From Flammula alnicola (taxonomy: Eukaryota; Basidiomycota; Agaricomycetes; Agaricales; Strophariaceae), in NCBI GenBank assembly GCA_015499995.1, contig JADNRV010000123.1, forward strand, positions 1-64,000: DNA of 64,000 bases, read 5' to 3'. Shown here one piece after another: positions 45,594-56,227 of this stretch. The notes below the pieces were generated by a model. The model did not search any database and was not told the DNA's origin. It saw only the letters and a list, made by a program, of their open reading frames with translations. How positions within the stretch are numbered: the first letter of the stretch is position 1; every line of letters starts with the position of its first letter. Both the position numbers and the translations under genes were made by a program.

Positions 45594-48500
45594 TTATTTC
45601 CTTCCCCTGTTTAAAGCCCAACAGACTACCAATGTCTCTGTACCAATACCATAAGTCCCCGCTGGTCGCTGAAAAGTTGTGAGGTGTGTGATAATGTGAG
45701 TGGGCTCGATAATGACCAAGTCGTCGGATGGTCGGGCATTAACAATCCTTGTTTGAAACCCGTAATAGTGGATAAATGGTGCCTTTGCCTCTTCAGAAAC
45801 TGGAAGTGATCGGTGTTGACGGACAACAATAAAGGTGTGCATCATAGCCTCGAGAGGAAGCCTCCAAATAGCTTCAATAAATCCTGTGTCATTCCTGTGT
45901 GTAAATGGGTTATAAAATTGAATAGCACTGTTTCCTTTGTGTGATTTTTGACAGCTGAAAGTGCACTCGCCAAGGTGGATCTGGAGAGGATACTGAGCCC
46001 GTGGAGAAAGAATAATGGAATTTTCGGGGTGTGGAAAGGCATTAAATGCTCGGTAAGGCTGACCAGTTTGATGCAAATAGTGAAGTAGAGCATTATAATC
46101 TGCTGCAGGGAGTTTAGGTGCCTTGGCTAAACTGTTGGCCTGCTCTGCAGCAGATACTGGAGCAATTTCCACCGATGGAGTTGCTGGGTCAAGAATATTG
46201 GCGAGATCTTTGATGTCCTTGCTATCGTGCAGCAGAGCATCTAAGCGGGCCCTTCGGCTCATTTGACGGAGCATAGTAAGATCCAAATCCTCTATTTCTG
46301 TATTAGTATTAAGTATATATACCAGATAAAAATAGAAACATACTAAGATGGTGGTTTGTGTTGATGCGCTGGAGCATTCCATTCATTCGCTCGCCCGGAA
46401 ACTCACTAAAAGAAGCAAGAGGTCCCCAGTACTTGAGTAAAGGACCATTGTGCATAGCATAATGATGGTTGGGTTTGGAGGAATAATAAGGAAATAAATG
46501 TTGGCTAGTCATCCGATACTGGATGTAGTGCTGCGTATATGCATCTGCTGCAGCATTGGAAGTTTTGAAGGAAGAGATAATGTTGGTTGCAGCGACTAGG
46601 TGATAAAAGCATAGAAAATGTTGGCGATGGTCATCTGTGGCTGTTGTAGTATGCCAGAACTCGGGAATAATAAGTGGGAAAATATTCGAGAATAGAGTGA
46701 GATATTCGCGAGCTTTGAGTTTTCCATGGCCAGGCTCCCCAAGATTGGTTGGTGGACGCTGTACCCATGTTGGAAGGCTGACATCCCGGATACAATTGCG
46801 AATAGCCTGTAGCTCAGTATTGCTGAAACTAAAGGGCAAAGTGTTGGCAGGAATAAAGTCTGGATCGTCGTCACTATCCTCATCGGGGAAGCTATATGGA
46901 TAAGGATTGGTGGGATTCTGTGAAGGAGTAGGTGTATTGGATGAGGATGATCCAGTTGCATTGGAACCAGAAGCTGTGTTCGAAGAGAGAGATGGAGATA
47001 AGGGAGGGGTCATAGATGGTGATGGAGGTTGATCTTGTTGCATAGCCATAGAAGTCATAATGTCGTGTTCAGCTGCCTCTTGAATGAGATCATCCAGTTC
47101 ATCGGCAGAGTCAGATACATCCTCCTCAGTCCACTGCTCATCCTTCTCTACCTCTTTCACTTTCTGGCTTTCGTTTTCATCCCGACCAATACCCCAAAGT
47201 GTACGAAGATGATGCTGCAGAATTCCTTCGAGCCAGTTATGCATAAATCCTAGCACAACATGCTTGACTGGATCCCAGTATGGTAGATGATGAAATGGAG
47301 ACCACCGTACACCAGAAGCAGTTTCTAAAGCCTCTCGTGCAGCTTTTGTTGATTCGTTATGCCATGCCTCTGCCTGCTCTCGTACCTTTGCACTGTTACG
47401 GAGCTGCCAAGATTGAAAATTAAGATCCTCTATCTGATTATGGGTGCAGAGACAGAAGGAGCAAAACATAGTGGCAGCGTGGGTCAGGAATCCAGCAACC
47501 TTTCGGCTTCCCTCAAGATCGGCAATCAGAGGTGCAATTTTCACCTCTACCGATGCACCAGCAGGATGGTAGAATGTCGGTACATTTTGGCCAGGAGTGA
47601 TACCGTATTTGGCAGCAGATGCAATGATGGGGTCGAGAAGATGACAGATGGTGGTTGCGGTAGGTACATGAGGAGGAGGAGTAAGACCAATGATGAAGGT
47701 ATTCTCTGGTCTGTAGCGGAGATGTGGGGGTAGATTTAAGCAGTAGAGAACGATTGCACCACAAGATGCATGCTTGCCTATCAATCAGATATAAAATATT
47801 AATAGAGAGATATTTAAATATGATAGTAACTTACCAGCAATTTTATTAGTAAATGGATTGAACCAATCAATATATATCCCAAAAATTAGATGGCGAGGAG
47901 ACTGAAAGAACCCATGTAAGTCCTTCCATGCAGGACTATCTTGGATATCATTCATGTCAGATCCAAATGCGATCGGATGGTCAATATGTTGGCGAAATGT
48001 GCTTTGAAGAGCGTCCTCGATTACTTGACATGATAAGAAAAAACGAAGCCATGAATCAAAAGATTGCGTGGTGTATAAACTTCGAGGGACCCATTTAGGT
48101 CCTTTGCGTGTGTTCTGACTCTTCCATAGCTCGGTATTGCATGGACGAGACTTAGGTGATGGCTTCCATTGGCATTTCCAAGGTATAGGCTGGGGGTATA
48201 GGGAAAAGCACTTGGGGCAGCAGGCAGTCCGAATAAGATCTGGTTCAATAGAATAGAGCTGGTATGCAGTTCGGACATCATGAGGAAGTTTGATGCGAGG
48301 AAGCTGGATATAAATCCCGGATGATACAAGAGCGACCTCCACCAGAGACAGAGTTATAGACAGGATGAGCTGGATTCCCTGCAGAATTTTGTTGGCCACT
48401 GAGCGGCTAACATGGGCCCTAATGTGCAGCCAGACAACAAAAATACAAATCAATTTCACAAGTGATCCAGTAGAAAGGGGGATTTCTTTATGATTAGAAG

Positions 48501-48746
48501 TTAGATATCAAATATAAAAGAGGAAAAATAGAATTATATACCCTTTGGCAAGTTTGAGTTGCTAGAGCATCGTGATGATGTACTGGGAGATGGTTGATGC
48601 TTTGGTTTAGGTGATGCTGGGCGCTTGTCACGTTTTTCATGAAGCAAACGAGTTGATGCATCAACTTGTTGACCTGGCTGTTCAACCCCATGAATGCTAA
48701 CCAGTTTCTTCTTGCAAAGGGTACAGGTACATATGACGAGCGGCAT
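45594..48746 (-). CDS. Plavaka/CACTA transposase
   Basis: This transposase catalyses excision and insertion of the element. It starts at ATG 48746 with a zinc-ribbon-like N-terminus (MPLVICTCTLCKKK, then GQQVDASTRLLHEKRDKR). A main exon at about 48.42-47.83 kb (KLPHDVRTAYQLYSIEPDLI, RTACCPKCFSLYP, SWLRFFLSCQVIEDAL, IYIDWFNPFTNKIAG) splices at about 47.78 kb to the longest exon (ASCGAIVLYCLNLPPHLRYR, ATMFCSFCLC, LPYWDPVKHVVLGFMHNWLE, TWVQRPPTNLGEPGHGKLKA, FPGERMNGMLQRINTNH). A last exon (46.28-45.59 kb) ends in ETLVVCWALNRGRK and a stop. No stop or frameshift was seen in the recognised exons. The motif WDPVKHVVLGFMHNWLEG and the CxxC clusters are hallmarks of the Plavaka family of agaric CACTA elements. 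Confidence 0.9.
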
Positions 48747-48909
48747 TGGAAGAGGAAGAGAAACGGTTGCTTATCAGACGTTATCAATTCTGATCAGTGT
48801 CTGTTGGATTTTGTAGATAATTAATTAATTCTGCTAATTTGCCATCAATTTGCTACCCAAAACGGAGTTGGCAACTTGTCATCAAGCGGTTGTCACGCGG
48901 TACGCAATG

Positions 48910-48985
48910 TCAACTGCCGGCTGACTGCCAGCCAACTGCCTTAAGGGCAGTTGAAAATCAACTGCCCTAAGGTTTGCCCCTTGTG
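48910..48985 (-). repeat. CACTA terminal inverted repeat (right)
   Basis: 76 bp; inverted partner at 40726-40801. It is followed directly by the second TGA of the target-site duplication (48986-48988). Confidence 0.9.
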
Positions 48986-49054
48986 TGATTTCTATGGAGC
49001 TCATAATTTTCCTTGAATCGTTAGAGGGCTGAATATAGCCAAATTACTTAGGCA

Positions 49055-49540
49055 CTAACGGCTTGGCGTTAGTATGTTGCCGGAAACAAAAAAGAAGGCT
49101 TCCTCATCCTGTTTTTGGTCATTGAGAACCACGTGCACCTGAACAGCCCGGCCCGCCAGTTGCAGCCTTTTTTTCACCCCTTCCAGCTCCTTCCCGATTC
49201 TTCTCATGAGCTGAGCGTCAATGAAGAAACTCGAGCTCGCGGAGTTCTGGCGCTTGTGTTGCCTCATCTAGGTAGGTATAGGTATCAGCACAAAAGTGAC
49301 GTGATGGCATTGTTTCGACAACACCAGTCATGATCTTGAGGGCCACATCGCTGAGCAGGGTATTAGTCGTAAGGTCACATACAAGGTTAGCTCGTATGCA
49401 CATGCTTGCTTGATAGCCATCAGGTTTATATCCGATCCTATCCTCTTCCTCGAGGGCCATGTAAGAGAGCCGGGTGAAAGGACTGTCGCCTCAGGCTCCT
49501 CTTTGGGGATAACAGAGGCGGTAGCTAGTGCTTGTTGAGA
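49055..49540 (-). pseudogene. unrecognised decayed coding sequence
   Basis: Two minus-strand frames join in sense but not in phase: DRIGYKPDGYQASMCIRANL...TGVVETMPSRHFCADTYTYL (49.44-49.25 kb), then FFIDAQLMRRIGKELEGVKK and RLQLAGRAVQVHVVLNDQKQ (49.22-49.08 kb). The dense hydrophobic/charged pattern looks like former protein code with a frameshift near 49.23 kb. No family is recognised. It abuts the right end of the CACTA element. Confidence 0.35.
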
Positions 49541-49625
49541 AGAGGCCATGAATCTAGCTAGTTGTGGCCGAGTGGTAGCAATTGAAATGAAGAACAACTA
49601 ACGCTACAAATATGTATTTCCAAAT

Positions 49626-50475
49626 CTATCGCAATAACCAAGCATACGACTCATCGACACCGCCTAAGCCGTGTCTGACCCCAACACTAACGTGAAATGA
49701 ATTCATCGAGGCACGCAACCTCCGCCTTGTCATCCTCATCATGCGGTTCACCACTACCTTCACCTCGCAAACGTCACAGGATACCGATCCATCATCTTAT
49801 AATTGTCCCGTCTGTCAGCGCCCCCTGCCTCCTCCTCATTGTCATCATCATCATCATCATCTAAGTCCCACTCGTCCTCCGTGCTATCTACATCCTCGTC
49901 ATCCGGGAGTTGGATTTCGATCGTCACGTTTTCGAGACGGGGAAAGAGCGCGGGGCTGGAGAGGATTTCGTCGATCTTCGACAGCGGGGTGGATGATGTT
50001 AAGAGATTCGATAATGGCGATTTTGCAGTGCGTTTGGGATGAACCAGTCCAGGAGGTGTTGGGTGCAAGGAAAAATAAATCGAGTTTGATATGCAGGGTA
50101 AGTATGTTGGGCTGGCGCTGTGCGGAGTAGGGAACACCAGGACGAGAATAGGCCTGGGTGGGAAGGTCTTCGATACCGGAAAGGTAGAGAGACGAGACCC
50201 TCGGACGAGATAGCAGCTCTTCTACCGACCTGCAGAACGGTTCTGGGAGGATAGCCCTAAACGGTTTTTGGCGATAGTCAGCCCGAACGTCTCCAGCGGG
50301 GTGAGAAGGCGTAGCAGCGGGGGCAACATGAGATGTCCGCACAGAAAAAACCGGTGGCCAACGTCTGAAATGTGGAAGGTGCATACGTATGGTACCAGGT
50401 GGGGGTTTGCGGAGAGGAGGTTGGGAAGAGGATAACATCGTGAGTGGTCATCCAAGTTTGCTTCCACGTGTATAC
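49626..50475 (-). pseudogene. F-box/LRR-like family relic, copy A
   Basis: This is homologous to the gene at 56.2-57.9 kb. It starts at KQTWMTTHDVIL (about 50.47 kb) and continues in broken frames through HFRRWPPVF..., RYRRPSHPG..., FIPNALQNRHY... and LSKIDEILSSPALFPRLENV. It then has an acidic tract (STEDEWDLDDDDDDD) and YPVTFAR before ending at the stop at 49626. The N-terminal F-box-like part is missing, and there are several small deletions and stops. Compare copies B and C. Confidence 0.65.
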
Positions 50476-50955
50476 GCACCAATGGTCGAATATCTGACTG
50501 TATGGGACAAAGAGACTGGTCATGGTGGAAATACCGCTTAGATGGCGAGGAAGGGAAATGGATTCAAGTTATTTAACTTAAGTCTTTGTTCAATTATCAA
50601 ACTTCCATGAAGGAAATCAAGCCAAATTATGCAACCGTTTATCAATATTAAACGTTAAACGCCTTCCAAGTTCCAAGTTCCATTTGCCGGATGTTCGGCA
50701 TCTCATATTTAGGCGCCCCTGCATTGCCAGGCTGGTGCCTGGTGGTCCTGGCCAATCAAACCTCCTGCAATTTGGTCGGAGATGACATAGCAGAAACGTC
50801 TGCAAATTTTACACGTGTTCGACTGGCAACACTCACACGTTTTAATGGGCTGCCCAGGCCCAGGCCCCACAGTTCGTCTCGTTCTCTACGAGCTTCAACC
50901 TTACATGTTCCATTTTTACGACCACCTAGCTTCTCTATAGGCTCATTCTTGGCTC
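50476..50955. other. divergent promoter interval, nothing recognised
   Basis: This lies between the F-box-like relic A and the membrane protein gene on the plus strand. No motif stands out. Confidence 0.4.
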
Positions 50956-52483
50956 ATGATTCTGCTGACTGTTCTCTATCTTTCAGCAAGCTGGGCAGCG
51001 AATACCCATGCTTTGCCATCCAATCATCCCCAATTCATAGAAGACGACACTCTACTGATCTACCATCGACAACTTGATATTTTTACTAACAGGTCTATAT
51101 ACCACATCATTTGGAGCTGTTTCTCGACAATCTTTGCCTGCACTTGGATTGCGGTCCACCCCAACATCCCCGCCCCGAACGACCGTCCATGGCATGTCTT
51201 TGGAAGGAGATTGGCGATAATGGGATATCTGCTCATTGTGCCTGAGATGGTCATCCTTTGGGCTTCGAGGCAGTACTTCGGAGCCCGGAAAATCGCGAAG
51301 AGACATAAGGGTACGTGGCCATTAGACTCATTCCGTCATCAACGTCTGAAACCGTTTCAGGACGTGGGTGGACAAAGACCCACGCGTTCTTCCTCATAAT
51401 GGGAGGATTCTCGCTTCATCAAGATGGTGTATTCCTCCGAACGCTGGACGTCACTGAGTTGGAGGAGTTGGCGGAAAGTGGGAAGGTTGATTGGCCAAAT
51501 ATTAGGGAAGAAGAAATCGATGACAGAAGCAAGGGCGACTTCCTCTCGAAGAGCGTTGTTATCCTTCAAACGTCGTGGTTCATTGCTCAATGTATTGCAA
51601 GAGGGGTCAACCGACTCGTGGTTACGGAGTTAGAGGTCGTCACACTGGCTTTTGCTGCGCTTACCGGGATAATTTACTTTCTCTGGTGGAACAAACCTCT
51701 CGACATTCATTGTACAGTTCCAGTGCACCTTAAAGACAAACTTATTGACGAAGAAATCCAGGCTCCTTCGGCCTTGGCACATCTGTGTCCGAGAAACTCG
51801 AGGATGGACGTCTAAGCCCAATCCCAATCCCCAGTCCCCTAACAAACCGCATCACCTCCTCGCCATCACCTACATCGCCACTAGCGTCGTCGATCGCGTC
51901 TTCACTTTCCCATTCTCGATATACCCTCAATAGGTTGAAGATCTACATACGCAAACAATATGGGCGTGTCCTAGGAATCGCCTACATCATCTTAATCCGC
52001 CCTTTCGAACCCCTCTTTTCCCCCATTGTCAACATGTTGCAATGTACTTCCCTGGCCACCGACCGTTCTCGCGTCCCCACATTCTATTCGCCGAATATTG
52101 GTGATAGCGACACTTGGGGCGGCCTGATAGCAATCTTGGTGTCGATCGTATTCGGTGGGATCCACTGCATTGCTTGGTCATTCCAGTTCCCGACGTATAC
52201 AGAGCGATGGATTTGGAGAGTCACCGCAGTCATCGTCTCCGCTGTACCGATATCCACGTCAGTACTGTCAGTAATAGTGACCGACATAGACGAAAGCCCA
52301 GATGCACCGAAGTGGCTTATATTTATGAGTGCTCTTACTACCGCATTCTTGATGGCGTCGACCATCATCTACATGGCCGCACGTATTACCCTCCTCGTCC
52401 TACCTATTATATCTCTGCGATCGCTTCCTCCTGGTGCTTACGTCGATATCAGCTGGACGGTATTCTTTCCCCACTTCAACTGA
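50956..52483 (+). CDS. agaric multi-pass membrane protein, one frameshift
   Basis: The ATG at 50956 starts a signal-peptide-like helix (MILLTVLYLSASWAANTHAL). The first exon ends at RHKG (about 51310). A 51-nt intron joins RGWTKTHAFFLIMGGFSLHQ. The second exon has the family's most typical stretch, LQTSWFIAQCIARGVNRLVV, TELEVVTLAFAALTGIIYFL, WWNKPLDI. Near 51,765 the frame is lost and continues one base out of phase (SEKLEDGRLSPIPIP onward). The final part carries four more helices (IAILVSIVFGGIHCIAWSF, VTAVIVSAVPISTSVLS, FMSALTTAFLMASTIIYMA, LPIISLRSLPPGAYVD) and ends DISWTVFFPHFN with a stop at 52483. This is a very common, functionally uncharacterised paralog family in agarics. The single frameshift may be a sequencing error or an early sign of decay. 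Confidence 0.75.
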
Positions 52484-53840
52484 CCCAATTATAACATCCT
52501 ACCTCATTGCATGGCTACGACTGCATTCTACATTCTCATTTTTACGCCCTCCTACAGTATATATCACCTCTCTCACCAAATGTATCTCGAGTATACGCAA
52601 CGCTTCGGGCTGAAGTCCTGGAAGATGATCATATTTTATCCGTCTCGGCTGGAGCCAATGCGCGTCTCCCGACCTCGAAATTCGAAGGACGGCCAGGCAA
52701 TACCTGTTAAAGTTTCTTTAAGGCATCAATCCAAGCGAGGAGTTTCAACGCGCAGGGTACGAATGCATCCACCGTATAATTGAGTTCTACTTAGACAGTT
52801 TCATAAAACTGCACAGCTTCATTCCAACCTCGCGTGGGGCCTCCTCGTCAAACACATCCATCTTATGCTTTGGCTCCTCGTGGAAGCAGCATTCTGGCAC
52901 CCACACGAAGTCAGTCTTAGCTGATTGCCCTCATATTTCATGTGAAGCAGCCTGCTTTGTTTTCGAACTGGCGTCTGTACTTCCATCCCTCTCTTCCCTC
53001 TTTTACCGGCTGCTACCGAATATGTTCTCTGAATCGTCTTGTTCCACCCATTCGGCCCCGCTGTATCATGACGTGATCTGACGTCTTTCTTTCCTCCCAT
53101 AAAGCCTCGACACTCCATATGTGCGTCCTACCCTGCCATGTTTTTTGTCTACGCCCGTCTCGGTTCCAAGTACGATTCGCATATGCGTGCTTGCATTGAT
53201 TGTTTTGTTCACGATTCCAAATTTCCCCCTGGTCGCTCTCTCAGTATCCTCGGAGCTCTACTTCTGTCGATGTTCTCGAGTGTGAGCCCAGCATCGCGGC
53301 TTACAACACTAACGCGATGAGAATCGAGATACAGGGTGTGGGTTTCTTGCTGATGCGACTTTGGGTGCTGGGCGATAACATGTGTGCTCGTATTCGTCGG
53401 CGTAGCATGCGGAGATCATGCAGAGATGGAGAGATAGCGAGTGGGGCGATCTTAATCGGGGTCACGCCTTGGCCCGCGACTTGCAGGCTGTTGTCGTTTT
53501 AATGCGCCATGTATGTGCCGAGGATGAAGGAGGTGAATAATGGTGTGGAGAATGGAAGATTGGGCGTTCGACATGGTTGGTGGTACGGTGTCCTAGACCT
53601 TTGTACATCACAACGTTGCATTGACGGTTGCGTTGGGCCGATGATCCGTTCCAATTTGCCTGACGGCCTTATCTCATTGGGTTCTTGAATCTCGCGGTCT
53701 GGTTTGCGTGCTCCTGCGCCCAATTTACACCGTTGTTTTTACTTTTGTCTCTTACAATTAATTCGGTTTTCCCTAGATAAAATAATCAATGTCAAAGGGG
53801 GTGGGAAATCTGACACAGCCTCGTCGATCCTTCGTTCCTT
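52484..53840. other. no recognised gene
   Basis: A short plus-strand frame (52511-52783) of unknown nature is present. Otherwise there are only short frames without motifs. Confidence 0.4.
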
Positions 53841-53849
53841 TGCGGCCAT

Positions 53850-55826
53850 TCCTACGCCGACACAATAGTGCGATGGATGCTGCTTCCCCCATTCATAACT
53901 CGATGTTTTCTTCCCCCTCCAACACTGTATTTGCTGGCGGAAACCCTATACTCAGCACAACGACAACCGGACAGTGCATGTCGACGGCGTTACAGATATG
54001 ATGCTATTTGAAGTCTCAATCGTGAATTCTAAGCATTCGGCAAACAGTGGGCGGGTTTTTTTCCACAACTCTGCACAGCGATTCGACCTCCGAAATGCCA
54101 TCCAAATACGTGCGAGGCTGTCTTGCAGAAGATCATGCAGTGGATTCAGACCAGCGAGGATCGCGATGCGTGGTCATGTGGTTACACGGTGCCGCAGGAG
54201 CAGGAAAGTCGGCCATCGCTCAATCCATTGCTGAGCTTGGCGACAAACTAAAAGATCGCAATTGCCAGCTTTTTTTTCTTTACGCTGTAGAGCAAGTATA
54301 TTTGCCGCCTTCTGTGAACAAATGCCATAGTGAGGTGTTGTTCCGGATGACTGCGATGAGGAATAGAAGGGGTAGTTCTTTACGCTGTAGAGCGTCTGAA
54401 ATGGCGTAATAATGTTGGATTGTACATCGCGTCCATGGCATTCATCCAGGCCATCGATTATGATTAGAAATGGTGCTCTGACATTGGTTGATTGATCAGA
54501 GACGGTCCGAGGAGCATAGGGTTCGATGATCAGCAACTGAAGCTGAGATTCGAATGACCGCGAAAAAACAAGAGGGTCGTGGTCGACTGTGTGGGTAATG
54601 ACCTCGCGGCAGCTGGTTGCTCAGAGCAAGCTGATAGGCGAGTGTGCTACGAGGGATTTTGCAGAATTGCGGTGGATCGGTACGAAAGAACTACCCCTTC
54701 TATTCCTCATGCTAGTCGTCCGGAGCAACACTCACTATGGCATTTAGTTCACGGAAGACGGCAAATACTTGCCCGATTGCCTTTAGACGATACATATTTT
54801 CCTGATGAAGATATCCGCCTTTTCTTCACGACAAATTTGCCGAAGTCAAACTCAGCCATCCACTCAAGGATTCCATTGACCTGTCGTGGCCACCCGAGAC
54901 TATCGTCGAAAACATCGTCGAAAAGTCATCGGGTCATTCATATATGCATCAGTCGTGATAAATTTTGTTTCTTCCTCTCGCCACAACCCTACACGACGTC
55001 TTGAGGTCGTCCAGGGCATACGTCCTCGCCTCGATACACCCTTTGCGCAGCTGGACGCACTGTACACGCATTTATTCTCGTGTGTGGAGGACATTGACTC
55101 TACTATGCTAGTTCTTAGCTATGCGATCCTCGTGAAACCCAAATGGATTTCCGAGTTCGAAGAATTTCTCCATTTGGCCAAGGAAGACGTAGAGGTTGCT
55201 TTAGCTGACTTGACGTCGGTCGTGCTGGTCGAGTCCGGCTCCATCAGATTTCTCCATGCTTCCCTACCCGACTTTCTTCTCGACCCTGCTCGATCTCAAA
55301 AGTATCATATTGATCCTCCAAATCGCAATGCTTATTTCGCGCACTGCTGGTTCGAACGTTTAAAAGCGGCATACAGCAGATTACGTATGAGCCAAGCACA
55401 CCTTTTCTGCTATTTCTTTTACTAATTGGAATTCCATGCCTGTTGTGGAACCGCTACAGGGGGCAGATTTTCTCCTCCGTTATCGGAACTCATCAAGCAC
55501 CTGAAAGCTGCTGCTCCCACTAACGAACTGCATCGAGACATCTTGGAGTATTGTCCTTGTCCTCAGCACCTTGGGTCTGGCACACCCGAATATAGGATTG
55601 AAAGATGTCAATATTTCTCCTTTTAATCAAAGCACTGGTATGGTCCACCGATTAAAATGAAGCTCCTTTTTATTTCACAAAATTTGACAGGATTTCGGGG
55701 ACGAATATAGAGCGTACAATCGTCAGCTCGAACTAATCACTCAAGTTCTCATGATACTCCAGCTTGAGGAGCAAGCCCGCAAGCAGTCATGGTCCAGATT
55801 CTTCAAACGGATATTAAGGAGGTAGC
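53850..55826 (+). pseudogene. NACHT NLR relic with inverted Walker B segment
   Basis: On the plus strand the relic has FAGGNPILSTTT, KYVRGCLAEDHAV, then the P-loop WLHGAAGAGKSAIAQSIAE (about 54.18-54.24 kb). The next part of the NACHT domain, with IEPYAPRTVSD and Walker B PFLIIIDGLDECHGRD, is readable only on the minus strand, from 54536 down to about 54290. The plus strand resumes at about 54.69 kb (LARLPLDDTYFPDEDIRLFF region) and continues through DSIDLSWPPE, FIYASVVINFV, RLDTPFAQLDALYTHLFSCV, LVESGSIRFLHASLPDFLLD, a stop at 55425, ELIKHLKAAAPTNELHRDIL and RQLELITQVLMILQLEEQAR, ending at 55826. The inversion, the stop and several frame changes make it non-functional. Confidence 0.82.
54285..54540 (-). 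other. local inversion within the NLR relic
   Basis: On the minus strand this segment encodes the portion of NACHT expected between P-loop and helical domain, with intact Walker B. Its inner end repeats, in opposite orientation, part of the plus-strand sequence at about 54.68-54.78 kb (AACTACCCCTTCTATTCCTC and CTCACTATGGCATTT landmarks). The motif TTCTTTACGCTGTAGAGC occurs twice (54.28 and 54.37 kb). Confidence 0.75.
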
Positions 55827-55954
55827 AGGGCGCCATGGGATATCACCTGCACAAGGTTACATTAGGGGTTTCACTTCGCTATGGAAATAATTGTACAAGC
55901 TGGAAGCGAGAAGCATACTAGCCTCCCGTTCTCAAATACTGTAGCATTGTTATT

Positions 55955-56215
55955 CTATAATTCAACTTGGAAGTCTTCATGAGGGCTCATCTTATCTAGC
56001 CGAATGCTGATCGTTCCCTTGCCTATAATTCGCAACCATGTATGTCGACACGCGTGACCTGCGCTCTTGGCCATAACCTTCTCGTTCAGCACGGCAGTAC
56101 ATGGAACGCGGTCCCCATTAAGCACGTCAGAGCTAGGGATCGAAATCATGGCCTCAATATTCAGATATGCCTTTTGCAGGTTTAACGCCCAAGGATTTCG
56201 GATAATATTATACAT
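55955..56215 (-). pseudogene. fragment of an unrecognised gene (inverted copy at 58.0 kb)
   Basis: The minus-strand frame contains IPSSDVLNGDRVPCTAVLNE, then KVMAKSAGHACRHTW and a tail IRLDKMSPHEDFQVEL. The segment 56041-56139 recurs inverted at 57981-58070, where it encodes IPSSDVLGVPCTAVLNDKVM. The tail looks like genuine protein sequence, but the family is not known to me. Confidence 0.45.
56041..56139 (+). repeat. inverted repeat flanking F-box-like copy B (left)
   Basis: 99 bp, matched by the reverse complement at 57981-58070 apart from a 9-nt insertion and scattered substitutions. Confidence 0.8.
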
Positions 56216-56227
56216 GTAATGCCAAAT

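Larger units (their letters stand above)
40726..48985. mobile_element. complete CACTA (Plavaka-type) DNA transposon
   Basis: This is an 8,260-bp element. It begins CACAAGGGGCAAACC and ends with the reverse complement. The terminal inverted repeats are 76 bp (40726-40801 and 48910-48985) with about 10 mismatches by eye, and include the shared core TCAACTGCCCTTAAGGCAGT. It is flanked by the direct repeat TGA. It carries a plus-strand accessory gene (41.04-42.70 kb) and a minus-strand transposase (48.75-45.59 kb). Both can be read through without stops, so it looks autonomous or recently so. Between them lies about 2.9 kb containing fragments of host genes. Confidence 0.92.
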
